This document shows, piece after piece, positions 22,738 through 32,003 of a stretch of 64,000 nucleotides of DNA (the stretch's first letter is position 1; each line of letters starts with the position of its first letter). This DNA is from Hymenobacter nivis. Its GTDB lineage: Bacteria > Bacteroidota > Bacteroidia > Cytophagales > Hymenobacteraceae. A model generated the notes under the pieces. That model did not search any database. It had not been told where the DNA came from and saw only the letters and a list, made by a program, of their open reading frames with translations. The translations under genes were made by a program, and so were the position numbers. The DNA is taken from NCBI RefSeq assembly GCF_003149515.1, contig NZ_CP029145.1, positions 4,340,001 through 4,404,000 on the forward strand, in the 5' to 3' direction.

Positions 22738-25176
22738 ATGCGCATCTCCTTCGACTGGCTCAAAACGCTCATTCCCACCGATAAAACCGCCGCCGAGATT
22801 GGGGCCCTGCTTACTGGCTCGGGGCTGGAAGTGGAAAGCCTGGAGGAGCTGGAAAGCATCCCCGGCGGGCTGCGCGGCGTGGTGCTGGGCACGGTGCTCA
22901 CCCGCGAAAAGCACCCCGACGCCGACAAGCTCAGCCTCACCACCGTGGACGTGGGCGATGGCACGCCGCGCCAAATTGTGTGCGGGGCCCCCAACGTGGC
23001 CGCCGGCCAGCGCGTGGTGGTGGCCCTGGAGGGCGCCACGCTGCACCCCACGGCGGGCGAGCCGTTCAAAATAAAGAAGAGTAAAATCCGCGGCGCGGCC
23101 TCCGAGGGCATGATTTGCGCCGAGGACGAAATTGGGCTGGGCACCTCGCACGCCGGCATCATGGTGCTCGACACCGACCTGCCCAACGGCACGCCCGCCG
23201 CCGACTACTTCGGCCTGGGCACCGACACGGCCTTTGAAATCGGCCTCACGCCCAACCGCGCCGACGCCGCCTCGCACTACGGCGTGGCCCGCGAGCTGCG
23301 CGCCCTGCTGCACCAGCCCGCCCACCTGCCCGACGTGAGCCAGTTTCGGGCCCCCACCACGGCTACCCGAGCCGTTGGTGTGATTGTAGAGGACGCTGCC
23401 GCCTGCCCCCGCTACGCCGGATTACTGCTTGATAACGTGCACGTAGGGCCCTCGCCCGAGTGGCTTCAGCGCCGGCTGCGCAGCATCGGCCTGAGCCCCA
23501 TCAACAACGTGGTAGACGTGACCAACTTCGTGCTGCACGAGCTGGGCCAGCCTTTACACGCATTCGACGCCGACCGTATTGATGGCGATACGATTTTAGT
23601 GAAGAGAGCATCTGGATTTCTTAATCAATTCGAAACTTTAGATGGAGTGGCACGCAAGCTGACGGAAGACGATCTGGTAATTGCCGATGCTGAAGGATAC
23701 CCAATGGCATTAGCAGGCGTGTTCGGAGGCAAACAATCTGGCGTAAGCGAAGGCACCACCCGCGTGTTCCTCGAAAGCGCCTACTTCGCGCCGGCCGCCG
23801 TGCGCCGCACCAGCCAGACCCACGGCCTGAAAACCGACGCTTCCTTCCGCTTCGAGCGCGGCACCGACCCCAACATGGTGCTGCCGGCGCTGCACCGCGC
23901 CGCGCTGCTGCTGCAAGAGGTGGCCGGCGCCCGCCCCGCCGCCCCGGTTGTGGACGTATACCCGCTGCCGCTGGGCCCCACGGCCGTGCGCCTGCGTCTG
24001 CCGCGCGTCGAGCGGCTGGTGGGCCAGTACATCGAGCCTGCTCGCATCCGGCAGATTTTGAACGATTTGGATATCGACATCACCGCCGAGCACTTCGATG
24101 AACAGGGCCACGAGGAATGGACGCTGGCCGTGCCCCGCCACAAGGTGGACGTAACCCGCGAGGTCGACGTCATCGAGGAAATTCTGCGCATTTACGGCTA
24201 CAATAACGTGGCGCTCAGGCCCCACAACTCGGCCACGTTCCTGGCCAAGTTCCCGAACCCCGACCCGGAGGTGCTGCGCCAGAAGGTAGCGGCGCTGCTC
24301 AGCGGCCAAGGCTTTTCGGAAATCCTGACCAACTCGGTGGTGAACGCCGCTTACTTCGAGGGCCCCGGGGCCCCCGACGAAACCATCGTGCGCCTGCTCA
24401 ACCCCAACAGCGGCGAGCTGAACGTGCTGCGCCCTTCGCTGCTGCCCTCGGGCCTCGAAACGGTGCGCCACAACGTGAACCGCCGCCAGAAAGACCTCAA
24501 GCTCTACGAGTTTGGTAAAACCTACCACCGCCGCGCCGACGGCGGCACCGAGGAGCGCAACGTGTTGGCCCTCTACCTGACGGGCAACGCCACGGCCGAA
24601 ACCTGGCAGCACCCGGCCCGCAAAACCGCCTTCCCCGACCTGGCCGGGGCCGTGGTGCAGGTGCTGGGGGCCCTGGGCCACGGCCAGCCCGCCCAGCAGC
24701 CCACCGACCACCCATACCTGGCCGGCGGCCTGGCCTTGCTGGCCCACAACCAACCCGTGGCCCAGGCCGGGGCCGTGGCGGGGCCCCTGCTCAAACGCCT
24801 CGACGTGGGCCAGCCGGTGTGGTACGCCGAGCTGGACTGGGATGCCCTGGTGCGCAAGTACCGCGCCGCCCTGGTGGCCCGCGAGCTGCCCAAGTTCCCG
24901 GAGGTGCGCCGCGACCTGAGCGTGGTGGTGGACCAAGCCGTGACCTTCGACCAGCTGCGCCGCATTGCCCTGCGCACCGAGAAGAAACTCTTGCAGAGCG
25001 TGAACGTGTTTGACGTGTACGAGGGCCCCAACCTGGGCACAGGTAAGAAATCGTATTCGGTGAGCTTCGCTTTGCAGGACTTCTCGCAAACGCTCAGCGA
25101 GCAGGCCATCGACCAGGTGATGCAGCGGCTCATTGCGCAGTTCGAGCAGCAAGCGGGGGCCCTGATTCGGAAGTAA
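22738..25176 (+). CDS. pheT: phenylalanine-tRNA ligase beta subunit
   Basis: An 812-residue bacterial PheT: N-terminal B1 (MRISFDWLKTLIP), tRNA-binding OB/EMAP-like domain (residues 40-155, KHPDADKLSLTTVDVG), B3/B4 editing domain, B5, catalytic-like core and C-terminal ferredoxin-like anticodon-binding domain (LPKFPEVRRDLSVVVD). With PheS it charges tRNA-Phe and removes mischarged Tyr. pheS is not adjacent, as is common in Bacteroidota. Between about 23575 and 23750 the codons turn strongly AT-rich (TTA, AGA, TCT, AAT, CAA) while the protein stays conserved, unlike the rest of the gene. Confidence 0.96.
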   Translation: MRISFDWLKTLIPTDKTAAEIGALLTGSGLEVESLEELESIPGGLRGVVLGTVLTREKHPDADKLSLTTVDVGDGTPRQIVCGAPNVAAGQRVVVALEGATLHPTAGEPFKIKKSKIRGAASEGMICAEDEIGLGTSHAGIMVLDTDLPNGTPAADYFGLGTDTAFEIGLTPNRADAASHYGVARELRALLHQPAHLPDVSQFRAPTTATRAVGVIVEDAAACPRYAGLLLDNVHVGPSPEWLQRRLRSIGLSPINNVVDVTNFVLHELGQPLHAFDADRIDGDTILVKRASGFLNQFETLDGVARKLTEDDLVIADAEGYPMALAGVFGGKQSGVSEGTTRVFLESAYFAPAAVRRTSQTHGLKTDASFRFERGTDPNMVLPALHRAALLLQEVAGARPAAPVVDVYPLPLGPTAVRLRLPRVERLVGQYIEPARIRQILNDLDIDITAEHFDEQGHEEWTLAVPRHKVDVTREVDVIEEILRIYGYNNVALRPHNSATFLAKFPNPDPEVLRQKVAALLSGQGFSEILTNSVVNAAYFEGPGAPDETIVRLLNPNSGELNVLRPSLLPSGLETVRHNVNRRQKDLKLYEFGKTYHRRADGGTEERNVLALYLTGNATAETWQHPARKTAFPDLAGAVVQVLGALGHGQPAQQPTDHPYLAGGLALLAHNQPVAQAGAVAGPLLKRLDVGQPVWYAELDWDALVRKYRAALVARELPKFPEVRRDLSVVVDQAVTFDQLRRIALRTEKKLLQSVNVFDVYEGPNLGTGKKSYSVSFALQDFSQTLSEQAIDQVMQRLIAQFEQQAGALIRK

Positions 25177-25184
25177 GGGATTGT

Positions 25185-25310
25185 AGAACGGAGTGGTACT
25201 CCGTTCGCGCCTGAGCGTAGCAGATACGGAGCGCCATTTGGCCCGCGGCTGCCAGAACGGAGCACCGCTTCGTTCCGCAAGCGCAAGTGTAGCCTGCGCT
25301 GTACCTTACG
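25185..25310. repeat. intergenic palindromic repeats (AACGGAG type)
   Basis: Palindromic segments built on AACGGAG and CTCCGTT, for example 25188-25209, recur in degenerate form up to 25280 between pheT and the coiled-coil gene. No coding potential is seen. Confidence 0.5.
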
Positions 25311-25331
25311 TCCCGAAAAAAACTTACCCCC

Positions 25332-25628
25332 GTGGCATCGTCCCAACAACTGGCTCAACTCGACCGCCTGGAACGGCAGGTAACCACTTTAGTGGCTGCC
25401 TATCAGCAGTTGCGCGAGGAACTGGCTGATGCCAATACTACCGTGCAGCAGCTGCAAGCCGACGTGCGCGAGCGCGACCGCCAGCTAAAGGAGCGACAAA
25501 ACCAGGAAAATATCGTTAAACTTGTGCAAACCATAGCTGGGGAACCCACCCACGCCAACGAATTAAAACAACGCCTCAACGAATACATCCGCGAACTGGA
25601 TAAGTGCCTTGCCTATTTGAAGGAATAA
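25332..25628 (+). CDS. small coiled-coil protein upstream of zapA
   Basis: A 98-residue, almost fully helical protein with heptad-like Leu/Gln/Glu spacing through residues 5-65, so a coiled coil is very likely. It begins with GTG. In Bacteroidota a short coiled-coil gene commonly sits between pheT and zapA; a ZapB-like role next to ZapA at the division ring is an attractive inference but is not shown by sequence. The stop is 26 bp before zapA, consistent with one operon. Confidence 0.75.
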   Translation: MASSQQLAQLDRLERQVTTLVAAYQQLREELADANTTVQQLQADVRERDRQLKERQNQENIVKLVQTIAGEPTHANELKQRLNEYIRELDKCLAYLKE

Positions 25629-25654
25629 CTCGATTTTTTCTCAACTAACGCTTT

Positions 25655-25948
25655 ATGAGCGAGTTAGCCATAAAAATCCGAATTGCCGAACGCGACTACC
25701 CTATGCGGGTGGACGTGGCCGACGAAGAACGGCTGCGCCTGGCCGGCCGCCAATTGGGCGAACGGCTGCGCGAATTCCGTGAGCAATACGGCATTCAGGA
25801 CAAGCAGGACTTGCTGGCAATGGTGGCCCTGGCCACGATGGCCGACCAGCTGAAGGTAAGCAAGGAAAAAGATGGTACCGACGCGGCGCTAACCGAGCGC
25901 CTGGCCCGCTTAGACGGGCTATTGTCGGGCGTGGTGCTGGCGGCCTAG
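25655..25948 (+). CDS. zapA: cell division protein ZapA
   Basis: A 97-residue protein with the ZapA layout: a short beta N-terminus (LAIKIRIAERDYPMRVDV), then helices including EERLRLAGRQLGERLREF and LLAMVALATMADQL. ZapA binds and bundles FtsZ filaments at midcell. The length equals the family norm. It sits between the coiled-coil gene and rny in a conserved Bacteroidota order. I checked the 128 bp between zapA and rny for a 6S RNA, often linked to zapA elsewhere, and the space is too short. Confidence 0.85.
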   Translation: MSELAIKIRIAERDYPMRVDVADEERLRLAGRQLGERLREFREQYGIQDKQDLLAMVALATMADQLKVSKEKDGTDAALTERLARLDGLLSGVVLAA

Positions 25949-26076
25949 CGGCCGGTAGCACTAGCATACGTTGGCCCCGCCCGGGCCTTGGCTCCGCAAT
26001 CGGCGGGGCCGCACCGGGCGCGGCAGGGGGAAGTTTGCCGGTTATGGGTATTGAACCTTTTCAAAACCATAACTAC

Positions 26077-27744
26077 ATGTCTACCATATTATTATACTGT
26101 CTGTTGGCCGCTGTGGTCGCCCTTGTGGCGGGCATAGTGGTGGGCCGGCAGCTGGCCGGCAAAGCCCGGCAAGACCTTGAGGGCCAGGCGCAAGTGCGGG
26201 CCCAGCAATTGCTCCAGGAAGCCGAAGAAAAAGGCAACCGCATCCGCGACGAGCGTATTCAGCAGTCGAAGGACAAGAACCGCCAGCAGCGTAACGATTT
26301 TGAGCAGGAAAGCCGCCGCCTCAAAGCCGAGCTGGAAGCCGAGCTGACCCAGCGTCGCCAGGGTGTGATGGAGCAGGAGCAGGGCATCAAGAAGCTCACC
26401 GAAACCACGCAGAAGCAGCTTGAGCAGCTGCAACGCAAGGAGAAGGAGTTGGAAGGGGCCCGCGAGAAAAACCAGGCCGACACCCAGCAGCTGCGCGACA
26501 AGATTGAGGACCAGAACGAGAAGCGCCGCGCTACCCACGAAGCCACGCTGGCCGAGCTGAAGCAGAAGGAGGAAGAGGCTGATAACCAGCTTCAGACCGT
26601 GCAGCGCCAACTCGAAACCGTAGCCAACCTCACCGCCGCCGAGGCCCGCGAGCAGCTCGTGGAATCGCTCAAAAACGAGGCCCAGCTGCAAGCCAGCTCC
26701 TTCATAAAGGACACCGTGGCGCAGGCCAAGCTGACGGCCACCAAGGACGCGAAGAAGATCGTACTGGAAACCATCCAGCGTACCGCCTCGGAGCATGCTA
26801 TTGAGAACTGCGTGTCGGTGTTCAACATTGAGAGCGACGATATTAAGGGCAAAATTATCGGCCGCGAGGGGCGCAACATTAGGGCCCTGGAAGCGGCCAC
26901 GGGCGTGGAAGTGATTGTGGACGACACCCCGGAAGCCATCATCATCTCGGGCTTCGATCCGGTGCGCCGCGAAATTGCCCGCCTCTCGCTGCACTTGCTC
27001 GTGAAGGACGGCCGTATTCACCCCGCCCGGGTGGAGGAAATCGTGGCGAAAACGACCAAGAAAATCGAGGAGGAAATCATCGAGATTGGCGAGAAAACCG
27101 TCATCGACCTTGGCATTCACGGCTTGCACCCTGAGCTGGTGCGCATGGTGGGCCGGATGCGTTTCCGCTCCTCCTACGGCCAGAACTTGCTGCAACACAG
27201 CCGCGAAGTAGCTAACCTCTGCGCCACGATGGCCGCCGAGATGGGCCTCGATGTGAAGAAAGCCAAGCGCGCCGGTTTGCTTCATGACATCGGCAAGGTG
27301 AGCAGCGAGGAGCCCGAGCTGCCCCACGCCATTTTGGGCATGGAGATGGCCAAGAAGTACAAGGAGCACCCCGATGTGGTGAACGCCATCGGGGCCCACC
27401 ACGACGAGATTGAGATGACGGCCATGATTTCGCCGCTCGTGCAGGCCTGCGATGCCATTTCGGGCTCGCGCCCGGGGGCCCGCCGCGAGATGATGGAGAG
27501 CTACATCAAGCGCCTCAAGCAGTTGGAGGAAACGGCCGGCGCGTTCAAGGGCGTGAACCAGTGCTTTGCCATCCAGGCCGGCCGCGAGCTGCGCGTGATG
27601 GTGGACGCCGAGAACGTGACCGACGAGCGCGCCGCGGAGCTGAGCTTCGAGATTTCGCAGAAAATCGAGAAGGAAATGCAGTACCCTGGCCAGATTAAAA
27701 TCACCGTAATCCGGGAAATGCGCTCGGTGGCCTACGCCAAGTAG
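26077..27744 (+). CDS. rny: ribonuclease Y
   Basis: A 555-residue enzyme: N-terminal membrane anchor (residues 3-25), long coiled coil (about 30-240), KH RNA-binding domain (KGKIIGREGRNIRALEAATG) and HD phosphohydrolase domain (QHSREVANL, LLHDIGKV, IGAHHDEIE, ACDAISGSRPGARRE). RNase Y starts mRNA decay at the membrane. All HD metal ligands are present. ATG at 26077 is chosen because the anchor helix begins there; the open frame starts further upstream without homology-like features. A terminator follows. Confidence 0.95.
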   Translation: MSTILLYCLLAAVVALVAGIVVGRQLAGKARQDLEGQAQVRAQQLLQEAEEKGNRIRDERIQQSKDKNRQQRNDFEQESRRLKAELEAELTQRRQGVMEQEQGIKKLTETTQKQLEQLQRKEKELEGAREKNQADTQQLRDKIEDQNEKRRATHEATLAELKQKEEEADNQLQTVQRQLETVANLTAAEAREQLVESLKNEAQLQASSFIKDTVAQAKLTATKDAKKIVLETIQRTASEHAIENCVSVFNIESDDIKGKIIGREGRNIRALEAATGVEVIVDDTPEAIIISGFDPVRREIARLSLHLLVKDGRIHPARVEEIVAKTTKKIEEEIIEIGEKTVIDLGIHGLHPELVRMVGRMRFRSSYGQNLLQHSREVANLCATMAAEMGLDVKKAKRAGLLHDIGKVSSEEPELPHAILGMEMAKKYKEHPDVVNAIGAHHDEIEMTAMISPLVQACDAISGSRPGARREMMESYIKRLKQLEETAGAFKGVNQCFAIQAGRELRVMVDAENVTDERAAELSFEISQKIEKEMQYPGQIKITVIREMRSVAYAK

Positions 27745-27766
27745 CACTTTCGGCCGACGAAAATAG

Positions 27767-27803
27767 ACCCTTCGCAGCTACGGCTGCGGAGGGCTTTTTT
27801 TTG
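27767..27803 (+). terminator. intrinsic terminator behind rny
   Basis: A GCAGC/GCTGC-based stem (CCCTTCGCAGC with GCTGCGGAGGG, one wobble pair) is followed by a run of eight T. Confidence 0.85.
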
Positions 27804-27890
27804 CCCTGAAACGCCAGCCCGGCACATGCAACCGTCGGCCGGCCGGAGCTTATCTTACTTCCGAACACGGCTAACTAACGCACTGACTAC

Positions 27891-28661
27891 ATGAAGCAAC
27901 GACTATCCACGAACCTTGTCTGGCTGCTGGCCGGGGCCCTGGGCTCCACGGGCTGCGCCGTGTACCGGCCCATGCAGTGCGCGGCCCCAGCCGTGCAAGA
28001 CCGAGGCCAAGCGGAAGTGACTGGTAGCCTGTATTTTAACCGACGGCTGGAATTTGGGGTCAACTACTCGCCCGTGCGGCATCTAGTGGTGCGAGCCGCC
28101 GGGGGCGGCATGGGTGGAAAGGGTGACAGCACCGGCTATTATTCCCGCGTTAGTCAGTACGAGGTGGCCGTGGGCACTTACTGGCCGGTAGGCAAGCATG
28201 TGCTGGTAGGGGCCCTGGGCGGGTTTGGGCAGGCGCACAGCGAACTTCGCTACAGCACCATTGAAAGTACACCCACTACCCGGTACGAATTCGATGCCCG
28301 GTACAACAAGTTCTTTGGCGAAGCCTACGGCACGGTGCAGATTAGCCCCACCTTCAGCATGGGCCTGGCCTACCGGCTCACGCAGGTACAGTTTACCAGC
28401 CTAACCGATTTGGGCCAGCCATTGACTGTGAGCCACATGCTGCGCAGTGAGCCCATGCTTTTTATGCGGAGCGCGTTTGGCGACGGGCCCCGTGGCGAGC
28501 GGCCCTTGTATGTACAACTTGGATGCGGGGCGTCCGCGCTTCTTGGCCAGGCAGAGGCTTATCAACTGGCTGCCGGCTCGGAAGGCAATGTATTGCAGCC
28601 GCGCACTTATTTTACAGTAGGTCTGGGGTTCTTCCCGTCCGCTCTGTTCAAACGGCCCTGA
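27891..28661 (+). CDS. outer-membrane-type lipoprotein, beta-rich
   Basis: A 256-residue protein with lipobox GSTGC (Cys22) and a mature part of alternating hydrophobic strands ending in VGLGFF, suggesting a small outer-membrane beta-barrel or beta-sandwich. It shares layout and scattered residues (C-x-x-Y near the Cys, a strand pattern in the AAGG region, and a VGLGF-like end) with the protein at 31173, so the two are probably distant paralogs. No enzymatic motif. It is followed after 29 bp by an amidase gene and may form an operon with it. Confidence 0.7.
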   Translation: MKQRLSTNLVWLLAGALGSTGCAVYRPMQCAAPAVQDRGQAEVTGSLYFNRRLEFGVNYSPVRHLVVRAAGGGMGGKGDSTGYYSRVSQYEVAVGTYWPVGKHVLVGALGGFGQAHSELRYSTIESTPTTRYEFDARYNKFFGEAYGTVQISPTFSMGLAYRLTQVQFTSLTDLGQPLTVSHMLRSEPMLFMRSAFGDGPRGERPLYVQLGCGASALLGQAEAYQLAAGSEGNVLQPRTYFTVGLGFFPSALFKRP

Positions 28662-28690
28662 ACCCGTGTGTTCGCCGTTTTCCATTTGCC

Positions 28691-29641
28691 ATGAAATATC
28701 TTTCCTCCGCGCTGCTGCTGGCCGCTGGCCTGGCCACGGCCTGTGCCACCAACCCCTACCGCGCTACTAACAAATCGTACCAGCGGCAGGCCAAGGCTTA
28801 TGCGCGCACCATCCGGGCGCAGCCGCAGCTGAGCGCGGGGCCCGACAGCCTGGCCCGGGGCCCCTACTGGGTGGGCACTACCAACTTTGGGCTACGCAAG
28901 CCCAACCTGGTCGTTATTCACCACACGGCGCAGCGTTCGGCGGAGGAAACGCTGAAAACATTCACGCTGCCCCGCACGCAAGTGAGTGCGCACTACGTGA
29001 TTGGGCGCGACGGCCGCACGTTTCACATGCTGAATGACTACCTGCGGGCCTGGCACGGCGGCGCGGCCCGCTGGGGCAACGACAGCGACATCAACTCGTC
29101 GTCCATCGGCATTGAGCTGGACAACGACGGCACCGAGTCCTTTGCTGAGCCGCAGATTAAGAGCCTGCTGGCGGTGCTGAAGTACCTGAAAAAAACCTAC
29201 AATATCCCCACTGCCAACTTCATCGGCCACGCCGACATTGCGCCCACCCGCAAGAACGACCCCAACGTGACCTTCCCCTGGAAGCGCTTGGCCGACAACG
29301 GCTTTGGCCTGTGGTACGACGAAGCGGCACTGCTCGATACCATCGTGGTGGTGCCATCGGCCGTCGTCTTTCCGCCCATGCCGTCGCCCAAGGCCGCGCC
29401 GCTGCTGAGGGCCCCGGCCATGCCTGGGCTGGTGCCCGCCGACAGCATTGCCCGGGCCCCGCTGAGCCCGGTTGATGCCTTCGATCCGCGCGAGGCGCTG
29501 CGCATTATCGGCTACGACACGCGGGATTTGGGCGCGGCTACCATGGCGTTCAAGCGGCATTTCATTCCGCAAAACGTGAACGCCGTGCTGACCCACGACG
29601 ACCGGCGCGTACTGTTCAACCTGTACAAAAAGTACTTGTAG
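28691..29641 (+). CDS. N-acetylmuramoyl-L-alanine amidase (AmpD/Amidase_2 type), lipoprotein
   Basis: A 316-residue protein with lipobox-like ATAC (Cys18). The amidase fold has zinc ligands His in LVVIHHTAQR, His in FIGHADIAPTRKNDP and the Asp three residues later, matching AmpD-type peptidoglycan amidases, which cut the bond between N-acetylmuramic acid and the stem peptide. A Pro-rich linker (residues 222-262) leads to a C-terminal helical region (ALRIIGYDTRDLGAATMAFKRHF) like a peptidoglycan-binding domain. ATG at 28691 starts the signal peptide. Role: cell-wall recycling or turnover in the periplasm. Confidence 0.9.
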   Translation: MKYLSSALLLAAGLATACATNPYRATNKSYQRQAKAYARTIRAQPQLSAGPDSLARGPYWVGTTNFGLRKPNLVVIHHTAQRSAEETLKTFTLPRTQVSAHYVIGRDGRTFHMLNDYLRAWHGGAARWGNDSDINSSSIGIELDNDGTESFAEPQIKSLLAVLKYLKKTYNIPTANFIGHADIAPTRKNDPNVTFPWKRLADNGFGLWYDEAALLDTIVVVPSAVVFPPMPSPKAAPLLRAPAMPGLVPADSIARAPLSPVDAFDPREALRIIGYDTRDLGAATMAFKRHFIPQNVNAVLTHDDRRVLFNLYKKYL

Positions 29642-29654
29642 GGCCCCCGGGCGC

Positions 29655-31088
29655 TTACTTCTCCGCCTTTATTTTTGCCTCCTTGAGGTCGCGGAACACG
29701 TTATTGAGCGATTCGGCCCAGGTGGGGTGAGCGAACACCATTTCCTGCAACACCTGGTACCGGAGGCGGCCGGCCATGGCAATTTCGATCATGGCCATGA
29801 CTTCGGCCGCTGCGGCCCCCACGATGCAGGCCCCGAGCAGGCGGTCGTCGGGGCCCACCAGCACCTTCCAGAAGCCCACTTTTTCGCCGGTTTGCTGGGC
29901 GCGGCCGGTGCTTGATACCGGCATGACGGCCACCCGGTAGGGCTGCTTTTTCTCCTGCGCCTGGCCTTCGCTGAGGCCAATGCGGGCCACCTGGGGCTCG
30001 GTGAAAATGCAGTAGGGCAGGGGCCGCTGCCTGGCCGAGCGCCGCTTGCCGTGCAAAAGGGCATCGCGCACGATGCGGTAGTCGTCGTAGGAAAGGTGCG
30101 TGAACTGGGGCCCCCCGTGCACGTCGCCCAGCGCATACACGCCGCGCACGTTGGTTTGCAGGTAGTCGTTGACTTGCACATAGCCCTGCTCGTCGGTTTT
30201 GATGCCGGCGAAGTCCAGGCCCAGGTCGCCGGTGTTGGGCGTGCGGCCGGTGGCCACCAGCATGTGGGTGCCGCGGATGCGCCGCTCGCCCTCCGCGGTG
30301 TGGGCCGTGAGGGTAATGTGGCCGTCGGGGCCCTGGCTGACGCGGCGCACCTCGGCGCCCAGCACAAACTCCACACCGTCGGCGCCGAGGCCGGTTTGCA
30401 GCGCCTTGCACACGTCATCGTCTTCGCGCTCCAGCAGTTGGGTGCCTTGTTCAACGATGGTGACGCGGCTGCCGAAGCGCCGGAACATCTGGCTGAATTC
30501 CAGGCCGATGTAGCCGCCGCCCAGGATGATGAGGTGCTCGGGTAGCTCGTCAATGTCGAGCAGCTGGGTGGTGGTCAGGTACTTCACTTCGGCCAGGCCC
30601 GGCACGTTGGGCACGGCCGCGTGGGTGCCCGTGTTGATGAAAATGAGGGGGGCGGTAAGGTCCTGGTACTCGTGGGGGGCGCCATCGGGCACCATGCGCA
30701 CCGTGCGGGGCCCCGTGAAGGCCGCGTGGCCGTGCAGCACTGTCACGCCCACTTCGGGCGCGGTGAGATTTTCGGCGAGGCCGGCGCGCAGCTTGGCCAG
30801 CAGCGCATTTTTGCGGGCCATAGCGGCGGCCAGGCCCACCTTTAGTTCGGCGGCGCCCGGCACGGACGGGGCGGCCACTTCGGGGGCCGTGCGCAGTTGG
30901 TGCAGGCGGTTGGCGGCGGCTAGCAGGGTTTTGGTGGGGATGCAGCCGTAGTTGATGCAGGAGCCCCCGAGCTGCGCTTTTTCGATGAGGGCGACCCGGC
31001 GGCCGGCTTTTGCCAGGGCCGTGGCGAGGGGGTTGCCGGCCTGGCCAGAACCGATAATGAGGACGTCGTATTTAATAGAAGCGGGCAT
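29655..31088 (-). CDS. pyridine nucleotide-disulfide oxidoreductase (dihydrolipoyl dehydrogenase / mercuric reductase-like)
   Basis: A 477-residue class I flavoprotein disulfide reductase. IIGSGQAGNPLA is the FAD loop, GGSCINYGCIPTK holds the redox disulfide, ILGGGYIGLEFSQ the NAD(P) loop, GVYALGDV the second FAD motif, and HPTWAESL the C-terminal His-Glu base of the dimer partner. It lacks a lipoyl or heavy-metal domain. The Asn-Pro after the FAD loop and the isolated position suggest a general reductase and not the E3 subunit of a 2-oxo acid dehydrogenase. A start at 31112 (MPKQILPF) is possible; 31088 is nearer the conserved region. Confidence 0.9.
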   Translation of the reverse strand: MPASIKYDVLIIGSGQAGNPLATALAKAGRRVALIEKAQLGGSCINYGCIPTKTLLAAANRLHQLRTAPEVAAPSVPGAAELKVGLAAAMARKNALLAKLRAGLAENLTAPEVGVTVLHGHAAFTGPRTVRMVPDGAPHEYQDLTAPLIFINTGTHAAVPNVPGLAEVKYLTTTQLLDIDELPEHLIILGGGYIGLEFSQMFRRFGSRVTIVEQGTQLLEREDDDVCKALQTGLGADGVEFVLGAEVRRVSQGPDGHITLTAHTAEGERRIRGTHMLVATGRTPNTGDLGLDFAGIKTDEQGYVQVNDYLQTNVRGVYALGDVHGGPQFTHLSYDDYRIVRDALLHGKRRSARQRPLPYCIFTEPQVARIGLSEGQAQEKKQPYRVAVMPVSSTGRAQQTGEKVGFWKVLVGPDDRLLGACIVGAAAAEVMAMIEIAMAGRLRYQVLQEMVFAHPTWAESLNNVFRDLKEAKIKAEK

Positions 31089-31172
31089 AAACGGAAGAAT
31101 TTGCTTTGGCATACGGGCCGGGGCCCCGGAAGGGCGGAGTGGGCAAGAAATCCTTACCTTCGCCGTTGAGGT

Positions 31173-31946
31173 ATGGTGCCCCCCCAGAAGCTATTTCGTT
31201 TCCTGCTGACTGCCCTGGTGCGGGGTGGTGTGCCCGCGGCCGCTGCGGGCCTGGTCGGCTGCACGTCGCTCTACTTTCCGCCGCCGCCGCACGTGCCGCT
31301 GCTCACCCAAAAAAGCGAGTTTTACGGCAGCGTCAGCACCAACCTGCAAAACAATTTTGCCTTCCAGGGGGCCTATGCTTTTGCCGACCACCTGGCGGCG
31401 GCGGGCACGTTCTCGTCGCTGCACCGCTCGAAGGGCGACAAAACGGAAAACTTCGACTTCGCTGAGGCTAGCGTGGGCTACTTCACCCGCCTGCCCGACA
31501 AGCGCGTGCTCGAGGTGTACGCTGGCGTGGGCGGCGGTAGCACCGACCGCACCGAGCGCAACGCCGAGCAGCTCACCACCCGCCGCCTCGAAGGCAGCCT
31601 GAGCAAGGTGTTCGTGCAGGTGAACTACGCCAGTAAGAAGAAGCACAGCGTGCATATCGGCCACCACGACTTCCCGCTGAGCTACGGCACGGCCCTGCGC
31701 CTGAGCTATGTGCAGCTCAACAACTTCCGCATCGATGGGCAGGGCCAGGCCCCCATCGGCAACGTTATTTTCGAGCCCATCACCTTCACGCGGGTGCAGC
31801 TGGCAGGGCCCTTCCAGCTCCAACTGATGAGCGGCCAGGCCATCGGCTTCCATCCCAACGCCTACCTGAAGGCCGCCAATTCGGTGTTTCAGCTAGGCCT
31901 GATTATTGGCCTGGGGGGTAGCAACTCCTGGAAGCCGGGCCAGTAG
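31173..31946 (+). CDS. outer-membrane-type lipoprotein, beta-rich, paralog of 27891 gene
   Basis: A 257-residue protein. A long signal with a late hydrophobic core leads to LVGC, and Cys30 is the likely lipid site. The mature part consists of alternating beta strands (FAFQGAYAFADHLAAAG, ASVGYFTRLP, VYAGVGGG) ending LGLIIGLGGS, a small beta-barrel pattern. It resembles the lipoprotein at 27891 in length and strand order. ATG at 31173 follows a TACCTTCG minus-7-like box at 31155. Function unknown. Confidence 0.7.
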   Translation: MVPPQKLFRFLLTALVRGGVPAAAAGLVGCTSLYFPPPPHVPLLTQKSEFYGSVSTNLQNNFAFQGAYAFADHLAAAGTFSSLHRSKGDKTENFDFAEASVGYFTRLPDKRVLEVYAGVGGGSTDRTERNAEQLTTRRLEGSLSKVFVQVNYASKKKHSVHIGHHDFPLSYGTALRLSYVQLNNFRIDGQGQAPIGNVIFEPITFTRVQLAGPFQLQLMSGQAIGFHPNAYLKAANSVFQLGLIIGLGGSNSWKPGQ

Positions 31947-32003
31947 GGATTAATTTAAAATTTAATAGAGTTGAAAATCAGCGGGTTGTTGCAAATTGTT
32001 AAA

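Noticed and set aside
23710..25152. Long minus-strand frame across pheT
   Set aside because: Mirror of GC-rich pheT codons; no motif and it ends where the pheT codon bias changes.
25949..26076. 6S RNA between zapA and rny
   Set aside because: zapA is often next to the 6S RNA gene, but only 128 bp are available here and no large internal-bulge hairpin is visible.
26092..27747. Very long frame (about 550 codons) antisense to rny
   Set aside because: Shadow frame of the RNase Y gene with Leu/Gly/His-rich translation; the rny motifs are unambiguous on the plus strand.
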